Notes: a model not told the origin generated them from the sequence alone. Positions 1-11,665 are shown, numbered from the stretch's first letter. The stretch: 64,000 nt of DNA from Ulva prolifera (GCA_023078555.1 CM041202.1:2352022-2416021); one strand, 5' to 3'. Numbers and translations: made by a program.

Positions 1-569
1 CTCGATGCGTGGGCTCTTGGCGTACTCGTGATCGAGCTGCTTGCCGGGCAGAGTGTCTTCAGGCGGTCCACTGGGCGGGATGCGGTACGAGGCTGCTTGC
101 ATGTGGCCCATGCATGATTCATGCGCTCTACATATGCATGCATGCCAAGCGGAAATACAAGGCTTGATCTGTTACATGCTCCCCTGATCATGACCATTTC
201 ATCTACACAGACTATGTATTTTGCTGAGCTTGTGGGGTATCTTGAGGTATGCAAGCGTCATCGTGACCATGAGATGGAGACCCCGGCGACTGCTCCAACA
301 TGTGCATGTCCCCAAAGTGATTTTACGCGGACATCCTCCTCCATCTACAGGGGCCGACGATGCTGCGCGCTTTGCAGGTCATGGCGCGAATCGCAGGGGA
401 CGGGGGTGTCCTGCCGCCGTGGGAGCACCCTGACACCCGCGGCCTGCTGCTGGGCACGCTGGGCCCGCTGCGCGACCCCGTGCTGGGCCTGCTGCGCTAC
501 GCTCCGCACCAGCGCCTCACCATGCATGCGTTTGTGGAGGATTGTGAGCTCGCCCTTGCGGAGCGGTGA
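1..569 (+). CDS. protein kinase C-lobe, 3' part of a gene (two exons visible)
   Basis: The gene enters from the left edge. From base 1 the frame reads LDAWALGVLVIELLAGQSVF, the helix-F region of eukaryotic protein kinases (D-x-W-x-x-G-V). Exon 1 can end at 84 before a GTACGA donor. The next exon can start at 351 after CTACAG, in the same phase, and runs to the TGA at 567-569. Exon 2 gives APHQRLTMHAFVEDCELALA, typical of the last helices of the fold (Y-x-P-x-x-R-L-T). The ATP-binding lobe and catalytic loop lie outside the window, so substrate class and Ser/Thr or Tyr specificity cannot be judged. The intron (85-350) has stops in the exon-1 frame, so the splice is needed. The kinase call is firm; the exact donor is inferred. 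Confidence 0.72.
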
Positions 570-2483
570 CGGCGCTGACCGGGACGGTGCGGCCGGCCAG
601 GCGGAGGGTTCGCACTGCACCGCATACGCACAAGCCGGTGCTCATAGACCTGTGCTCAAGAAATAAATTAGGTAAGCCGAGGGGGGGGGGGGGATGCCAC
701 ATGGCTTTGTACAAGGTTAAGCACTCACCCGCACTTGCGGCAGTGTTCGTGAAGGGCTTCCCAGGCCCTCGCCAGTACCTGCCAGTGCGGTGTTGTCTGC
801 CACCTATTATCTGCCGCCTGGTTGTCCGCGTGGCAGCACAGTGGTACGAGGACAACGGCGGCGAGGTGGGCAGCGAAGACAGCGAGCAGCGCAAGAGCAG
901 CATGCGCAGCGCGCAGCACACATGGTCCTGCTGTGCATGCATGAGTACATCGGGACATCTGCGCTGCGACACGACACGACACGGACAACTCCGCAGGTTG
1001 GGACCAAGTGATGGTGTGCTGCGAGTGCATGGGCACATCACGGCGGCGGGGGCATGCATGGCGCGAGTGCATGCGGACAGCGGACAGCGCAGCCCGCGGC
1101 GGCGGGGGCATGCATGGCGCAGCGTGAAGGTTCCGCAGGGGCTGGGGGTGCTAAGAGAGAATCTGTGGCGGTTGAAGGGATAACTTTTGATGGGTTGCAG
1201 AGCGTCAAGGGCGTGGCGGGGGAACCCTCTTTACTACCCATGGGTAGAGCAGATGGACCATGAATTGAGCAGTGGCAACAGAGCAGTTATGAGTGGTCCA
1301 GGTGTGTGGTAGTCGTAAGGCGTAGCTGTGTTGCTGTGTTCATTAAGGGGTCAGCTCATGTGAGTGCGTTGCAGCACCTGTTTTGCTGCAGGCACAAGGG
1401 GGATGACCTGCTGCAAGCTCCTGCCGGAGCCTCTTCCTGCCTGGCAGATTTTAGGCAGCCTGCCATTGAGGTTCAGGCATCCTTCGCCATGCGGCTGCTG
1501 GCCAGGCATGCTTCAGCTGGGCACACTTTCTGGCCCATTTGTTGTGTCTTTCGAACGGTATGGTTGAATTCCAGTTTTCTGCTTGTGCCAGTTTTCTGCC
1601 TTTGCCGTCACGGTGGCTGTATGGCTTTATGATGATGCTCTGATAATGCTCATCCTGGGGTCTTGATCACACAACTCGAGTTGTGTAGCTGGCTAGCTGT
1701 AAGCAACGTGTCCACGCTGGCTGTTTGGCTGGCTTCGAGGCACTGCGCTTGCAATTGTCTGCCAGGTGTGAATAGCACAGCTGCCAGCTAGGCTGTGGCA
1801 CGTGGTACCTGCCTGCCACGCATGAATAGAGCAGCTGCCATCCGACTAGGCTGACAATGCACGCTCACAGAAGGCCCGAATGCCTCACTTATCCTGACAC
1901 TGCTTCTCCGTGCAGCTGTCGTGCCAGCGCGAGCTTGAAATCAGCGCACCAGTGCACCAGCGTGCCAGTGCGCTGGCTTTGAGATGTCCCCGACACATGT
2001 CGTTCCCACCACGCCACCGCCCCGATGCGCGTTCACGGGACCCCTGTGAGCTCGCACCGTACGCGTGGCAGCTGTCGCGGTGTGGAGCCGTGAGGTGATG
2101 CACCGTGGCCATAGCGAGCACGCACGAAGCTGCGATGTGACGAGACACAGTGCTTGTAGACACGTCGTGTGATCCCTGGTTTCGGGGTGCTGCACCTTTA
2201 TCCTTGTAACACCGTGTCATCACTGGCTGCCAGTGCACATGAAGCCTTCAAGCGGTGCCGCCTGCCTCTCCGGCTTTTTTCATTTACCATCAAGGCAGTG
2301 CGTTTTGGAATTTGAAGGCGAATGTGAGCCTGAAGTCGAGCTGATCAGCCAACCAACGTAGCTTGTGCTGCTCATGTGCGGCATTGCGGTGGATGTCTCG
2401 CGATCATAGCGGGAGCAGTACCTGGAACTACCACGCAGACGGTCGCTTGTATCTGAGATGTAGGCGACTCGCCATACTCTACC
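570..2483. other. gene-free stretch with small repeats
   Basis: I see no convincing gene here. It holds a G13 run (681-693), two copies of a GGCGGCGGGGGCATGCATGG block (1040 and 1099), an 18-bp perfect palindrome (1669-1686, ACACAACTCGAGTTGTGT), an imperfect direct duplication (1759-1795 and 1813-1853), and a short retroposon tail ending at about 2211. Confidence 0.5.
2180..2212 (+). mobile_element. retroposon family B tail fragment
   Basis: The fragment ends in CTTTATCCTTGTAACAC, matching the family B 3' end seen at 63052-63085. Imperfect duplicated flanks (2166-2179 and 2213-2226, 12 of 14 bases equal) suggest an old insertion of about 33 bp. Confidence 0.5.
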
Positions 2484-2705
2484 GTGCCTCTGTCGTCATT
2501 CAGGCAGGTGTCCAGTGAAGCAACGTTGCGAAACGGCATGATCACGCGTGATGCATTGGCCGTATTCAGCGAGCAGCTGATAGCAGGGAAGTGGTGTGAC
2601 GCAGCTTTTGCGGAGTTCGTAGCTGTAGCGCTTGCTGCTGAGTGGGCACCCGGGCAGGAGATGCTGCCTCGAGCGGACACACTCGCGAACACGGATTCCC
2701 AGTAG
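2484..2705 (+). CDS. unassigned short ORF, possible exon
   Basis: This is a 73-residue open frame with a plausible AG acceptor (TTCAGGCAG, ending about 2505). After that point it reads as an Ala/Glu-rich, helix-forming segment containing FAEFVAVALAAEWAPGQ. Amino-acid balance is better than in neighbouring frames. It lies 130 bp before another unassigned frame and could be an exon of the same gene. I recognise no family. Confidence 0.25.
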   Translation: MPLSSFRQVSSEATLRNGMITRDALAVFSEQLIAGKWCDAAFAEFVAVALAAEWAPGQEMLPRADTLANTDSQ

Positions 2706-2835
2706 CCCTCATGCCGAACGCACTACAAGAATGCCAGACAGGTGATAATGTGCATTTCGGCGACACATCAGTGGCTAAACACTGTGAACGCGTACGGGTA
2801 CTTCCTGCCCGGAGCTGATTCAGCTACGATAGAGG

Positions 2836-3277
2836 ATGATAGAGGATGGTTTCGCGGGCGAAGCCGGCGCCCTGACGAACATGGCCAGAGCAATCGAGGC
2901 CATGGGGATAATGCAGGAGAAGCGCTGCGCGCAGGCTGCAGATCGGCAGGCAGCCGCAGCCGCCGCGCCGCAGGTGCTGTGGTACAGCCTGCGGGGGGAC
3001 GCGTTCAACCGCGCTGTCCGCATGCGAGTCCCGTGCGGCATGCAAGAGATTTTGCTGTACCGTGCGTGTGTGGCGCAGATGGGCCCGGGCAGGACTGTGG
3101 GCGGGCTGCTGCGGCGGCTACCGCGTACAGCAGGCACAGAGCGTATCATTGCGTGGCTCGACGCTGGGGAAGCAGACGATGCGGGCCCGAATCCGGTGTG
3201 GCCGACCGCTGCCGACGCGGTCCCGGCCGCGGCAAACCGCCCCCCCCCCCCCGTCCCGCGGACGCCTCGGCCAGGCG

Positions 3278-3309
<32 letters not shown>

Positions 3310-3429
3310 CCCTGGTGCCGCAGGAGGTGGATCCCACAGAGCGTTTGCCGCTGTAGAGTCTCAAGGGGGCACGGGGGATGCAGGTGGCGGTGGGGGCGGC
3401 GCTGCATGGGTGGCCGCAGACACGGCTGA
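2836..3429 (+). CDS. unassigned ORF crossing a C-run and a G30 run
   Basis: The frame is 197 codons. The first 130 residues look like protein: they begin MIEDGFAGEAGALTNMARAI, continue with an Ala-rich helix, then VLWYSLRGDAFNRAVRMRVP, a Leu/Arg segment and a Trp-rich piece. It then meets a C13 run (3240-3252) and a G30 run (3279-3308), read as Pro and Gly tracts, where the frame is unreliable. Beyond 3430 another frame reads RLDIPHRYTLVAAAGWLEAV (about 3547-3606), which looks coding, so the true gene may be spliced or shifted at the G run. No family recognised. Confidence 0.3.
3240..3308. repeat. C13 and G30 homopolymer runs
   Basis: A C13 run (3240-3252) is followed 26 bp later by a G30 run (3279-3308), the longest homopolymer in the window. 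Run lengths are prone to sequencing error. Confidence 0.85.
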
Positions 3430-3721
3430 AAGCGGTGGTGGGGCAGAGGCCGGGGGGCTGGCCGCCGATATCGCTGCCAGCAACCCTGTCGGCGAGAAAA
3501 CGTTAGCTCCCACAGCAGGGCGAGGCTGCGGCAGAGAGGGGGATCCGCCTAGACATCCCCCACCGCTACACACTGGTGGCGGCGGCGGGGTGGCTGGAGG
3601 CGGTCCAGGCAGCCACGGCGTCCCAGGAGTGCCGCGGTGGAACGCGGCCACTCTAGGGTTCTTGCAGGATCCCGCAGCGAGAGGCGATGCCGTCCTCCCC
3701 TGGCCTGATCCTGAACTGTGA

Positions 3722-4815
3722 GCAAGGCACGGGTCAAGTCCATCCGTCGATAAGGGTGATATCTCATGTCCCGATGTGGTTCCGGGATGCGAGTAGTTTC
3801 ATGTTTCAGGTTCGGCTGCGGCATCGGTTGACCGTGGCCACCATGCGGGATGTTGCTCAGCAGGTTCCCACAGCATGGCACAGCATGCCGCAGCATGGCA
3901 CCACCCCGGCACCCTGCAGCCAGAGAGGGCAGCGGCGGCACTGCTGCGGCAGATCTTGCTGTAAGCGGGCTGCCGGTGAATGACGCCACCATGCACGAGG
4001 TCCGGATCGATGGGGATCCCCTCTCGGGCCCGATGTGCGGCATCGGGAGGGTTTCGCTACGCCGACCATCCCTGTGACATATACACTGTACAGAACCTCG
4101 AGGTTTCGACGGTGCATATGGCACTCTCTGCTGCTGACTGTGTAGGGTGTGGACGCAGCGGATGTGTGGAGAGGCCGACGATGCCTGTGGGGCGCATGAT
4201 GGATCGGCCGACCCCTGTAGCCGAGACGGCTCTCGTTCTTACATGTGTTGCAGTAGGGGCTGTGCGAGTTGAAGCCAGGGAGGCACACGGTGTGAGCACG
4301 GGTTGAACAGGTTGAAATTTCAACCCGAATGCCTGATAATGCTCTTTCGCCTTGCTGTTCATGAGCGTGTGTGCTGTACACAGTGATGACGTCGTACAAG
4401 GTAGCGTGCAATGGAGCAATCGAGTTGTCCTGCGTAAGACACTGACACGGAAAACAGCTGCAAGAACATCTCTGGATCCAGACCAGCAGTCAGTTATCCA
4501 GACGGTGACAATGTCAGCCAGCGACTGGGGCACGTAGACTGAACACGCCCACAGCTGCATCAACACTGCTTCCGTGGATTTGCCTTGAAAAACGGATTTT
4601 CCTTGAAAAAAGGAGGATACAGAAAACTGCGTGCAGCGACTTGAGGCGAGTTTGCATGTAGCGGCTTGAGACTAGCTTGCATGTGGGCCCCTGTGGCCGA
4701 CCGCAACATCAACCAGCCCTCACACCGACACAGGCGCCACGAAAGAGATCTCGAAGCTGCCAACATTGGATTACCGATATCCCCAACGCCTTCCCTGCTC
4801 ACCGTTGTGGCAGCG
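3722..4815. other. gene-free stretch
   Basis: This lies between the unassigned frame and the 3' end of the first WD40 gene. It has CAGCATGG-type short direct repeats (3871-3900), a GGTTGAAATTTCAACC palindrome near 4310, and a TTACA (TGTAA on the minus strand) near 4235. No gene seen. Confidence 0.4.
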
Positions 4816-6330
4816 TCACCCGCAGCGTTTCACGAGGCTGTAGATGCGCACAGTGCCATCCCATGATGCAGTGAAAACTAAACACGCGTCGGGGCTCCAC
4901 ACGACTGACCGAAGCCAGTCGGTGTGCCCTCGCAGCACATGCATGCGGGCGCCAGTAGCCGCGTCCCACACCGCGGCCGTCTTGTCTCCCGACGCCGTAG
5001 CCACTCTAGACCCGTGCGGACTCCACGCTACCGAACGGACCCGGCCGTTGTGCCCCCGCAATGCATGCAGCCGGGTCCCAGTCGCCGCATCCCACACCGC
5101 GGCGGTGCCGTCCCCTGACCCTGTGGCCACCCTGGACCCATCCGGGCTCCACACCACTGCGTCGATCCATTTGCTGTGCCCCCGCAGCTCATGCATGCGC
5201 GCCCCAGTGGCCACGTCCCACACCGCGGCAGTGGCGTCACTCGACCCCGTGGCGAGTCTGGACCCGCCGGGGCTCCACGCTACAGAGGTGACCGACCCGC
5301 TGTGCCCCCGCAGCTCCCGCGTGCGGGTGCCGGTGGCGGGATCCCACACCGCGGCGGTGTGGTCGCTCGACCCTGTGGCCAGCCTGGTCCCGTTGGGGCT
5401 CCACGCGACCGCCCGCACGCGGCCGGAGTGCCCCTGCAGCGCAAAGACGCATGCACCGGTCACTGCATCCCACACTGCGGCAGGTTTTTCCCCTGACGCC
5501 GTGGCCACCATGGACCCGGCGGGGCTCCGCGACGCCGAGCCGACCCAGTCGTGCTCCGTGCCGCGCAGTGCATGCATGCGGGTGCCGGTCGCGGTGTCCC
5601 AGACGACCGAGACACCATCCGTTGTGCTCGTTGCAAAGGTGTCGCCAGAGGGAGATATGGTGATGCCGTTGACCTCGCCCTTCGCGACTCGGACTTTCTG
5701 TCCCTCGGGTGAGCGCCGGGCCAGCGCGGCCTGCGAGAGGGCCATCACCCGCGCCTTGTCAGCGCCGCGGACGGCCTCCAGCTCCCGCACCTGCTGCCGC
5801 AGCCCCCTCACCTCCGCCGCGGTGTGCTGTGCCTGCTCTGCGCTCTGCTGGCTGCGCAGCAGCGTTGCGAGGCTCATGTAGAAGCTCACGTCGTTGAAGC
5901 GGTTCACCAGCTGCGTGCGCCGCTCCCCCATCTTCTTCTCGACGCTCGCCGCCTGCCGCAGCCGGTTGAGCTTGTTGCACTGCAGGTACGTGTACATGAC
6001 AAGCCGGGCCTCGTGCAGGGCGTCGCTCACCGCGTGGATGCACCGCAGCAGGTCCTGGTTGAGGTCGGCAGCGCCTTCAGTTTCAGGGAAGAGCTGCCCG
6101 AGGCGGAGGAGCTCGCAGACCACCGGCAGGCGGTTGATGGCGGTCTGCTGGATGCACTGGCAGATGTCTTCGCACATGCCGGCGGCGATGGTCGCCTCCT
6201 GAAGGGACTGGGCGGCCTTGAGCACCTGGCCGGCGATGTCGACCGGGTTCATGGTGCATGAGATGGTGCCGAGGGCGGTGTCGACCGCGACGTCGAGCTG
6301 CCCCGCCACCGCTTCCACTTGCAGGCCCAT
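4816..6330 (-). CDS. helical N-domain / coiled-coil / seven-WD40 protein (copy 1)
   Basis: An intact 504-residue frame. Residues 1-130 are a helical domain starting MGLQVEAVAGQLDVAVDTAL, with conserved CELLRLGQLF and a Tyr/Leu-rich helix. Residues 150-205 look like a coiled coil (QSAEQAQHTAAEVRGLRQQV). From about 220 to the end there are seven WD40 repeats with the motif SVAWSPDGSRVATGS and AVWDAATGTRMHELRGH, enough for one seven-bladed propeller ending TVRIYSL. The start is the MGLQ methionine shared with the 29.8-kb paralogue; eight bases upstream is CTGCTGCTGCAG, a good splice acceptor also found before the paralogues, so a 5' exon (probably untranslated) is likely. Repeats are very alike, suggesting recent repeat homogenisation. 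WD40 propellers bind proteins or peptides. The N-domain resembles HeLo/MLKL-type four-helix bundles in pattern only, which is inference. No NACHT or kinase domain. Confidence 0.85.
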   Translation of the reverse strand: MGLQVEAVAGQLDVAVDTALGTISCTMNPVDIAGQVLKAAQSLQEATIAAGMCEDICQCIQQTAINRLPVVCELLRLGQLFPETEGAADLNQDLLRCIHAVSDALHEARLVMYTYLQCNKLNRLRQAASVEKKMGERRTQLVNRFNDVSFYMSLATLLRSQQSAEQAQHTAAEVRGLRQQVRELEAVRGADKARVMALSQAALARRSPEGQKVRVAKGEVNGITISPSGDTFATSTTDGVSVVWDTATGTRMHALRGTEHDWVGSASRSPAGSMVATASGEKPAAVWDAVTGACVFALQGHSGRVRAVAWSPNGTRLATGSSDHTAAVWDPATGTRTRELRGHSGSVTSVAWSPGGSRLATGSSDATAAVWDVATGARMHELRGHSKWIDAVVWSPDGSRVATGSGDGTAAVWDAATGTRLHALRGHNGRVRSVAWSPHGSRVATASGDKTAAVWDAATGARMHVLRGHTDWLRSVVWSPDACLVFTASWDGTVRIYSLVKRCG

Positions 6331-7679
6331 GCTTGTATCTGCAGCAGCAGGAAAGCATTAGCCTTGGCACAGGAAAGCTTTAATTAGGTGCACGCGAGTG
6401 CATCCGTGAAGACCTGATATCATATGCTGCCATCGCGATGGCCCGGGAAACGATGCACGATCCTCCAGATCCCCAGACAGCTGCCAGCTCGTCTGTGTCA
6501 GCCAAGAGTAGACGGACTCGACGAAACAGAGGACCAGACTTTCCTCCGAACTGGCGTTCACATACAAAGCCTCATCGCAGCAACCGGCTCGTCTTAGCTG
6601 CGTCTGGATCAGTCCCGGATATCTCAGGTATCAGTGAATGACGACCATGATGCCGCACGAGACCTCTCCATGTCACGCATGTATGCACTATGCGGAGTAT
6701 GCAGTCGCTTCATGGTCGCTCAGTCTCTCGTTTCGTAGTACTGTGACGTCGTGCTCACCTGTTTGTGTGTTACATCGGCAGCAGCCCGGACTCAACACCA
6801 ACTAGCAGCCGGCTCCCCGACAGAATGCGGCTATGAGGCGCTCCCGCAAGCCTTCGAAAGGCGGTAGAGTTGTCAGCAGAGTGCTTTGCGGTCGGTGCTG
6901 TAGTCCTCTCGTTTCTGGCTGCCCAGGCCTTCTGCATGCGCTGCGACATGTGAGAATGGGCCGACGTAGAACCCAAGGGCACGGCAGATGCCTCACAAAG
7001 CAGCTTCACGGGTACCAACAGTGCATTAGTCTCGTCACTGTGCGGAACGATCGACCGCTGTGGCATACAATACCACAGCGGCGACCGTCTGCGCTGTCCA
7101 TGTGCATGCTGCACAACACATCCGGTTCGGGAGCTAAGGGACACGGCATGAGCAAAGCTTGAATCACACATGCAAGACCAAGTTGAGCCCATTCTCAATT
7201 TCTCAGATTCCGCCGTGGCCAACTGCTGAGGCTTTCACAGGACGCAACCCAGCGCGAAGTTCACGAGATGCGCAGCGTGGATGACAGCAGCTGCTGAAGC
7301 GAATGCGAGCGCGCCGAGCCCAGGCTCACGACCCCTTCAATCGGCACAGTTTATCTACGTCATGACGTACCTGCAGATTGCCCTGCAGACAGGTGCCTTG
7401 ATCACTTCTTGAATCCTCCTGTGAGCGGCCGAATCATTGGCTCAGCGCAGCAGCGCAGCAGCGTCAGCCCAAGCTTGCATGTCTGCAGAACATAAAATCG
7501 AAACGCAGATCGGGGACTGCGCAGCCACGGCACCTGCAACATCATTCATTCGAGGGGCGTCGAAGGTGTGCCCGCTTTCACTCGCGTGGCAGCTCCAACT
7601 GTAAATCATGCATAAGCGCATGCACGTTATCAGACTGAGCATGATGTCTCTGCTGAGAAGAATGCTTGCAGCAAATGCA
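6331..7679. other. upstream region of WD40 copy 1
   Basis: It begins with the splice-acceptor-like CTGCTGCTGCAG on the minus strand (about 6338-6349) and should hold the 5' exon and promoter of the WD40 gene, which I cannot place. Short frames on both strands show no recognisable protein. Confidence 0.35.
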
Positions 7680-7930
7680 TCATCATCAACTCCCTTTGTG
7701 CTCCCGCTTGCCACGCTGGTGTGCAGCTGTCCAAACACGGTTTCCAGGGGCTGTGGATGTCGCCTCACGTCGTGTCCCCTGTCCCCACAACCACACCAGC
7801 TGTCGGACGCGCCGGACTCGCTTGAGGACCTCTCACGACTGCCGTTTGCTGGCCGTCTGGCCTGGGCAGCGGATTCCCTGACGAACTTCCACCCGCTGGC
7901 CTCCGGCTCCGGAAACCCGCGGCCTTGCAG
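7680..7930 (+). repeat. paralogous segment, copy 1 of 2
   Basis: It shares an extended similarity with 9225-9430, starting at CACACCAGCTG. In frame it reads SDAPDSLEDLSRLPFAGRLA, while the other copy reads SDAPESLNDLSRPPLPGR. Both look like remnants of one coding sequence of unknown function, 1.55 kb apart. Confidence 0.5.
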
Positions 7931-7994
7931 GCTGCTTCGCATGCACACACGCACACACCCACCAGAATTCTAACTCGTTAACCCCACCTGGTTA

Positions 7995-8146
7995 CGGTAT
8001 GATGCGGGCCTGGAGGACGCGATCCTGCCGGACTGAGTTGTGAGTGCGGTTGTTGTGTTCGTGTGTGTGTGAGTGTATGCTGGTGTTGATGCGGATGAGA
8101 TTCGGTTTCAGAGTTTGTTTTCTCCCGTTCGCTCTATTGTAATATT
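7995..8146 (+). mobile_element. LINE family A, 5'-truncated copy with target duplication
   Basis: The copy begins in the last codons of the LINE ORF (GCGGGCCTGGAGGACGC, then ATCCTGCCGGACTGA), continues through the 3' UTR and ends CTATTGTAA. Flanks 7977-7994 and 8147-8164 are an 18-bp target duplication with two differences (GTTAACCCC-x-CCTGG-x-TA). A C17 run follows at 8175-8191. Confidence 0.85.
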
Positions 8147-8681
8147 GTTAACCCCGCCTGGCTAGCCAACAATACCCCCCCCCCCCCCCCCACAAGCCCC
8201 ACGCACCACTGCGCCGGCGCTGGCAACACCCACGGCCGCCTGCCCGGGCTGCCCGGCCGCTGGGGGCTCCCCCCTGGCCCCAGCCGACCCCCCCCGTCCC
8301 CACAGACTCGCAGCCAACCCGGCTAGCCTCATTTTTTTGTGGCTGCAGCACCGATCTTTGCAGCCGGTTTGATCGTGTAACACCAGCAGCAAACTTATAT
8401 GCACAACCTCAGGCACCAGTTGACCAGTGACAAGAGAACCCCAGATCAGATGCACACCTGAGCCGCGACAGCCAGGCGGGGCTGGCTTAGCCCCCATCAG
8501 CGTGGCGGATGCAACACAGAGAAGCTACATTGATACCGTCAGTGCATATCTCCAATTGCAGTCCACAATACAGCCTTCAGGGTACACTACCATTCGCACA
8601 GAAGTACATGCTTATGCCTATCATCCCGCACTGCCGCCGGGCCCACAATTTGAGTAAGCGACAGGGTATCAGCCACGCCGA

Positions 8682-9190
8682 TTAGCATGCAAGGCTGCAG
8701 ATGCGCACAACGCTGTTGCATGATGCAGTGAACAGTAAACACCCATCGGGGCTCCTTGCTACCGACAGAATGAAGCTGTTGTGCCCGTGAAGCTCATGCA
8801 TGTAGGTGCCTGCGCTCGCGTCCCACACCGCAGCAGCGTGGTCAATCGACCCTGTAGCCATCCTGGACCCATCGGGGCTCCACGTGCACGCTACTGACAA
8901 CAGCGAGTTTCCGTTCCCGTGCCGCTGATGCACGCAGGTGCCATCGGCAGCATGCATCCCCCACAGCGGCACTCCCGTTGCGAGCCACCGTTGCAAACAT
9001 GTCACCACAGGGAGAAGAAGCCATTGCCTTGACCATTTTGTCTGAGACTCTGATCTTCTGCCCCTCGGGCCGCTGCCTGGCCAGCGCAGCCTTCGCCACA
9101 TCCCTGACCCGTGCCTTGTCAGCGGCGCGCACTCCTTCCAGCTCCCGCGTCTGCTGCTGTAGCCTTCCTAGGAAGGCCTGAAGGTCATGA
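8682..9190 (-). pseudogene. decayed, truncated WD40 paralogue
   Basis: On the minus strand the coiled-coil/linker region (ADKARVRDVAKAALARQRPE, then GQKIRV) is followed by remnants of WD40 repeats (MATGSIDHAAAVWDASAGTY) and the family's C-terminal blade ending VVRICSLAC. The helical N-domain and about half the propeller are missing, and the frame is broken in more than one place. Junction with the duplicated segment at about 9190-9225. Confidence 0.75.
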
Positions 9191-9224
9191 CACAGCTTTA
9201 CACCTCGAGGGGCTGTCCCCATGT

Positions 9225-9430
9225 GGATTTCGCCTTGCCTCGGCCCTATTCCTTGCATACTCATTGTCCCCACCGTGACGTCTACACCAGCTGGTCAGAC
9301 GCGCCAGAATCGCTCAACGACCTCTCGCGACCACCGCTTCCTGGCCGGCAGGTCTGAGCGGCAGGCTACCCCACACCCCACCTCCCGCCAGCCTCCGTCT
9401 TCGGGCGCCTCGGCTTTGCCTGGCTGACGC
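9225..9430 (+). repeat. paralogous segment, copy 2 of 2
   Basis: Partner of 7680-7930. It abuts the broken edge of the WD40 pseudogene, so both may have been moved in one rearrangement. Confidence 0.45.
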
Positions 9431-10439
9431 GTGCACCACAAATTGTGTGTACACGTCATGGCTGCACCAACTGTACGCTTCGCGCTTGGCCCCAGGGTGT
9501 CCGCAGAGCCCCACAGTGGGGGACATCAGGTTGATGCCGCCGGGTGACGCTTTGTGCATAGTAGATGTGTCGGTTGTGAACCCCTGTGCTGATTCCTATT
9601 GCGGCCGTGCGGCCCGGGAGGACGGGGGTGCTGCGGAGACACGGGACGTGCAGAAACGCACGGCTCATCGTTTGTACGACCCTGATGCATACTGGTTTGT
9701 GCCGTTGTCGCATGACGCATGGTCGCTTGGGACGGCCTACCATGAATCACTTGAATTGGCTGGCGGAGGTTGCGTCTCGGTGTGGTAAGGGGAACCGTGC
9801 TTTGTTTGTGACGAATGGTCTGCGCCGGTAGAGTGTAGGGGAATGCTCTTGTGCTCCGTGCGGGGCTTCAATCATTGGCTGGCATCACCGGCCGGGCTGT
9901 GGTACGTGCTCGTACCCGGCCTAGTGCCATGACTGCGTGAGTGGATGTGCGTGTGTATTCCTGGCAACGGATCGCTAATTATTTGTGAAGGAAAATCGCG
10001 AATGGACTGCATGCAAAGATGTTGTGGTTTTTCACTGGGAGACACTGTCGTCCCTGACACATGCGGACAACATACACGCACTTGCAGCTGGATGCGGCTT
10101 GGGCTCTTGCCACAGCGGCTGTGTCATGACGGTACTGCCATCATGTGTTCGCGGCTATAGTGCCATAAACACGTAAATCAATGCTGTTGAGGTGATGATC
10201 TTACAAGCAAAAGCAAGGTCACACATCATGGCTGCGCCCGCGTGAATGCGCCATGTGCACGCTTGTAGGCGAACCGGTACCATCGCAAGAAAGGTCATGG
10301 TGCGCCGTGAATGGTATCGGCTCCAGAACATTCCTGCATGCTCAACGTCACCAACACCAAAACCCGCTGTACATATCTCGAGATATGGCCCGCCCCGGCG
10401 CCAGGTATTCAGCTGCGCCCAGCGAGGCTAAAGTTCACA
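9431..10439. other. gene-free stretch
   Basis: Only short frames on both strands with no recognisable domain. A frame at 9447-9788 is open for 113 codons but has no family signature. Confidence 0.35.
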
Positions 10440-11665
10440 CAGTGGCATCATAAGAAGCTGCAACGGCCAGGGCCCCCGTTCCTATTCCATGCTGAGCAGG
10501 TGACAAATCCGCTTTGGTCCGTCAGCTCATACATGCGCTCGCTACTGGCTGCGTCCCACACCTGCGTGTGCACTGCAGTTATCCACCCCCATGGCCACAT
10601 TTGACTCGCGAGGCGTCCACGCAACTGATCAAACACCACAGCAGTGCCCGTGCTGCTCACGCAAGAAAGTGCCAGTGTCCCAAGCTGCGTCAGTGTTGTT
10701 ATTGATCAGGTCCGCTGTGGTGCAGCCAGAGGGAGGGTCGTCACGCGGGGAAACTGCGTCTGCTTTCACCCACCTCCCTGAGATTGCGGCTGGCGCCGAC
10801 CCGCCTTGCTGAGATTGCGGCTGAACTTTTTGAGTTTCACAGAGCACCGCCCAACGCTGGCGCCGACCCGCCTTGCTGAGGCCTTGCATGGGTGAGCGAC
10901 GGGCCACCACAGCATGCACGCGATCACGTGAAGCTGGTCACCGATGCGAGAACCTTCCGCGAGTTGTGGCCCTGCTGCAGTGCCCGCACCGCCGCTGCTG
11001 CGTGCTGCTCCTGCTCTGCGCCATCACGCTCTGCCGGCCCCTCAGCAGCCCTAGCGTTGCAAAATGCATATCGGTCAAACTGCCTGCTCAGCTGCAATAA
11101 CCGGTCCCCCCCCCCCCCGGGGGGGGCAACCTTCTGAACATCTGCTGCAGAGGGTTTCAGTCAGATCACACCGGACCGCCTGCATGCTGACACACCGCAG
11201 ATCCAGCAGAGGGTTTCAGGCAGATCCACCGCTGCAAATGTTCGGGATTGCTAAGCATGCTCCCAGAGAGGCGCTGCGCTGTGAGGTCTCGTGCATCGCC
11301 GTTCAACCGCCGCGCAGGGCGTCACAGCCCGAGTTGAAGGACCGCAGCAGCGCCTGGTTTGGGACGGCAGCGGCCCCAGCCTCCGACATCTGAAAGAGCT
11401 GCCGGAGGCGGAGTAGCTCGAGCACCCTGGCCTGGTGGTCGACGGCGGTCTCGTCACGTCCAGCCTGGATGTCATAGAGCACCTCCGCGCACCTGATGGT
11501 CTCCATGAAGTCTGCAAAGATCTGTGTGCGCCTGGCTAAAGCGCGGTGGACGTGCATGACGTCGCGGACCGCGTTCAGCACCTTGGGCATCAGAGCCGCG
11601 ATGTCCGACGGCTCAATTTTGTCCATGGTGCACGGGTTTGTGTTGGGGTGAACTTTCAGCACCAT
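10440..11665 (-). pseudogene. decayed WD40 paralogue keeping its N-domain
   Basis: From the ATG at 11665 the minus strand reads an N-domain start (MVLKVHPNTNPCTM) with the family's CTM motif and LLRLRQLFQMSE, the counterpart of LLRLGQLFPE in the intact genes. Further on are linker and WD40 remnants (AVLCETQKVQPQSQ, VWDAASSERMYELT). The reading frame is broken several times. A short duplication of GGCGCCGACCCGCCTTGCTG (10792 and 10860) lies inside it, and a C13G8 run at 11106-11126. The ATG context (GGACCAAGCATG) matches the start of the 16.8-kb gene. Confidence 0.7.

Noticed and set aside
4844-5881. 345-codon plus-strand frame rich in His/Thr/Ala
   Set aside because: It is the antisense of the WD40 repeats of copy 1; periodic composition mirrors the repeats.
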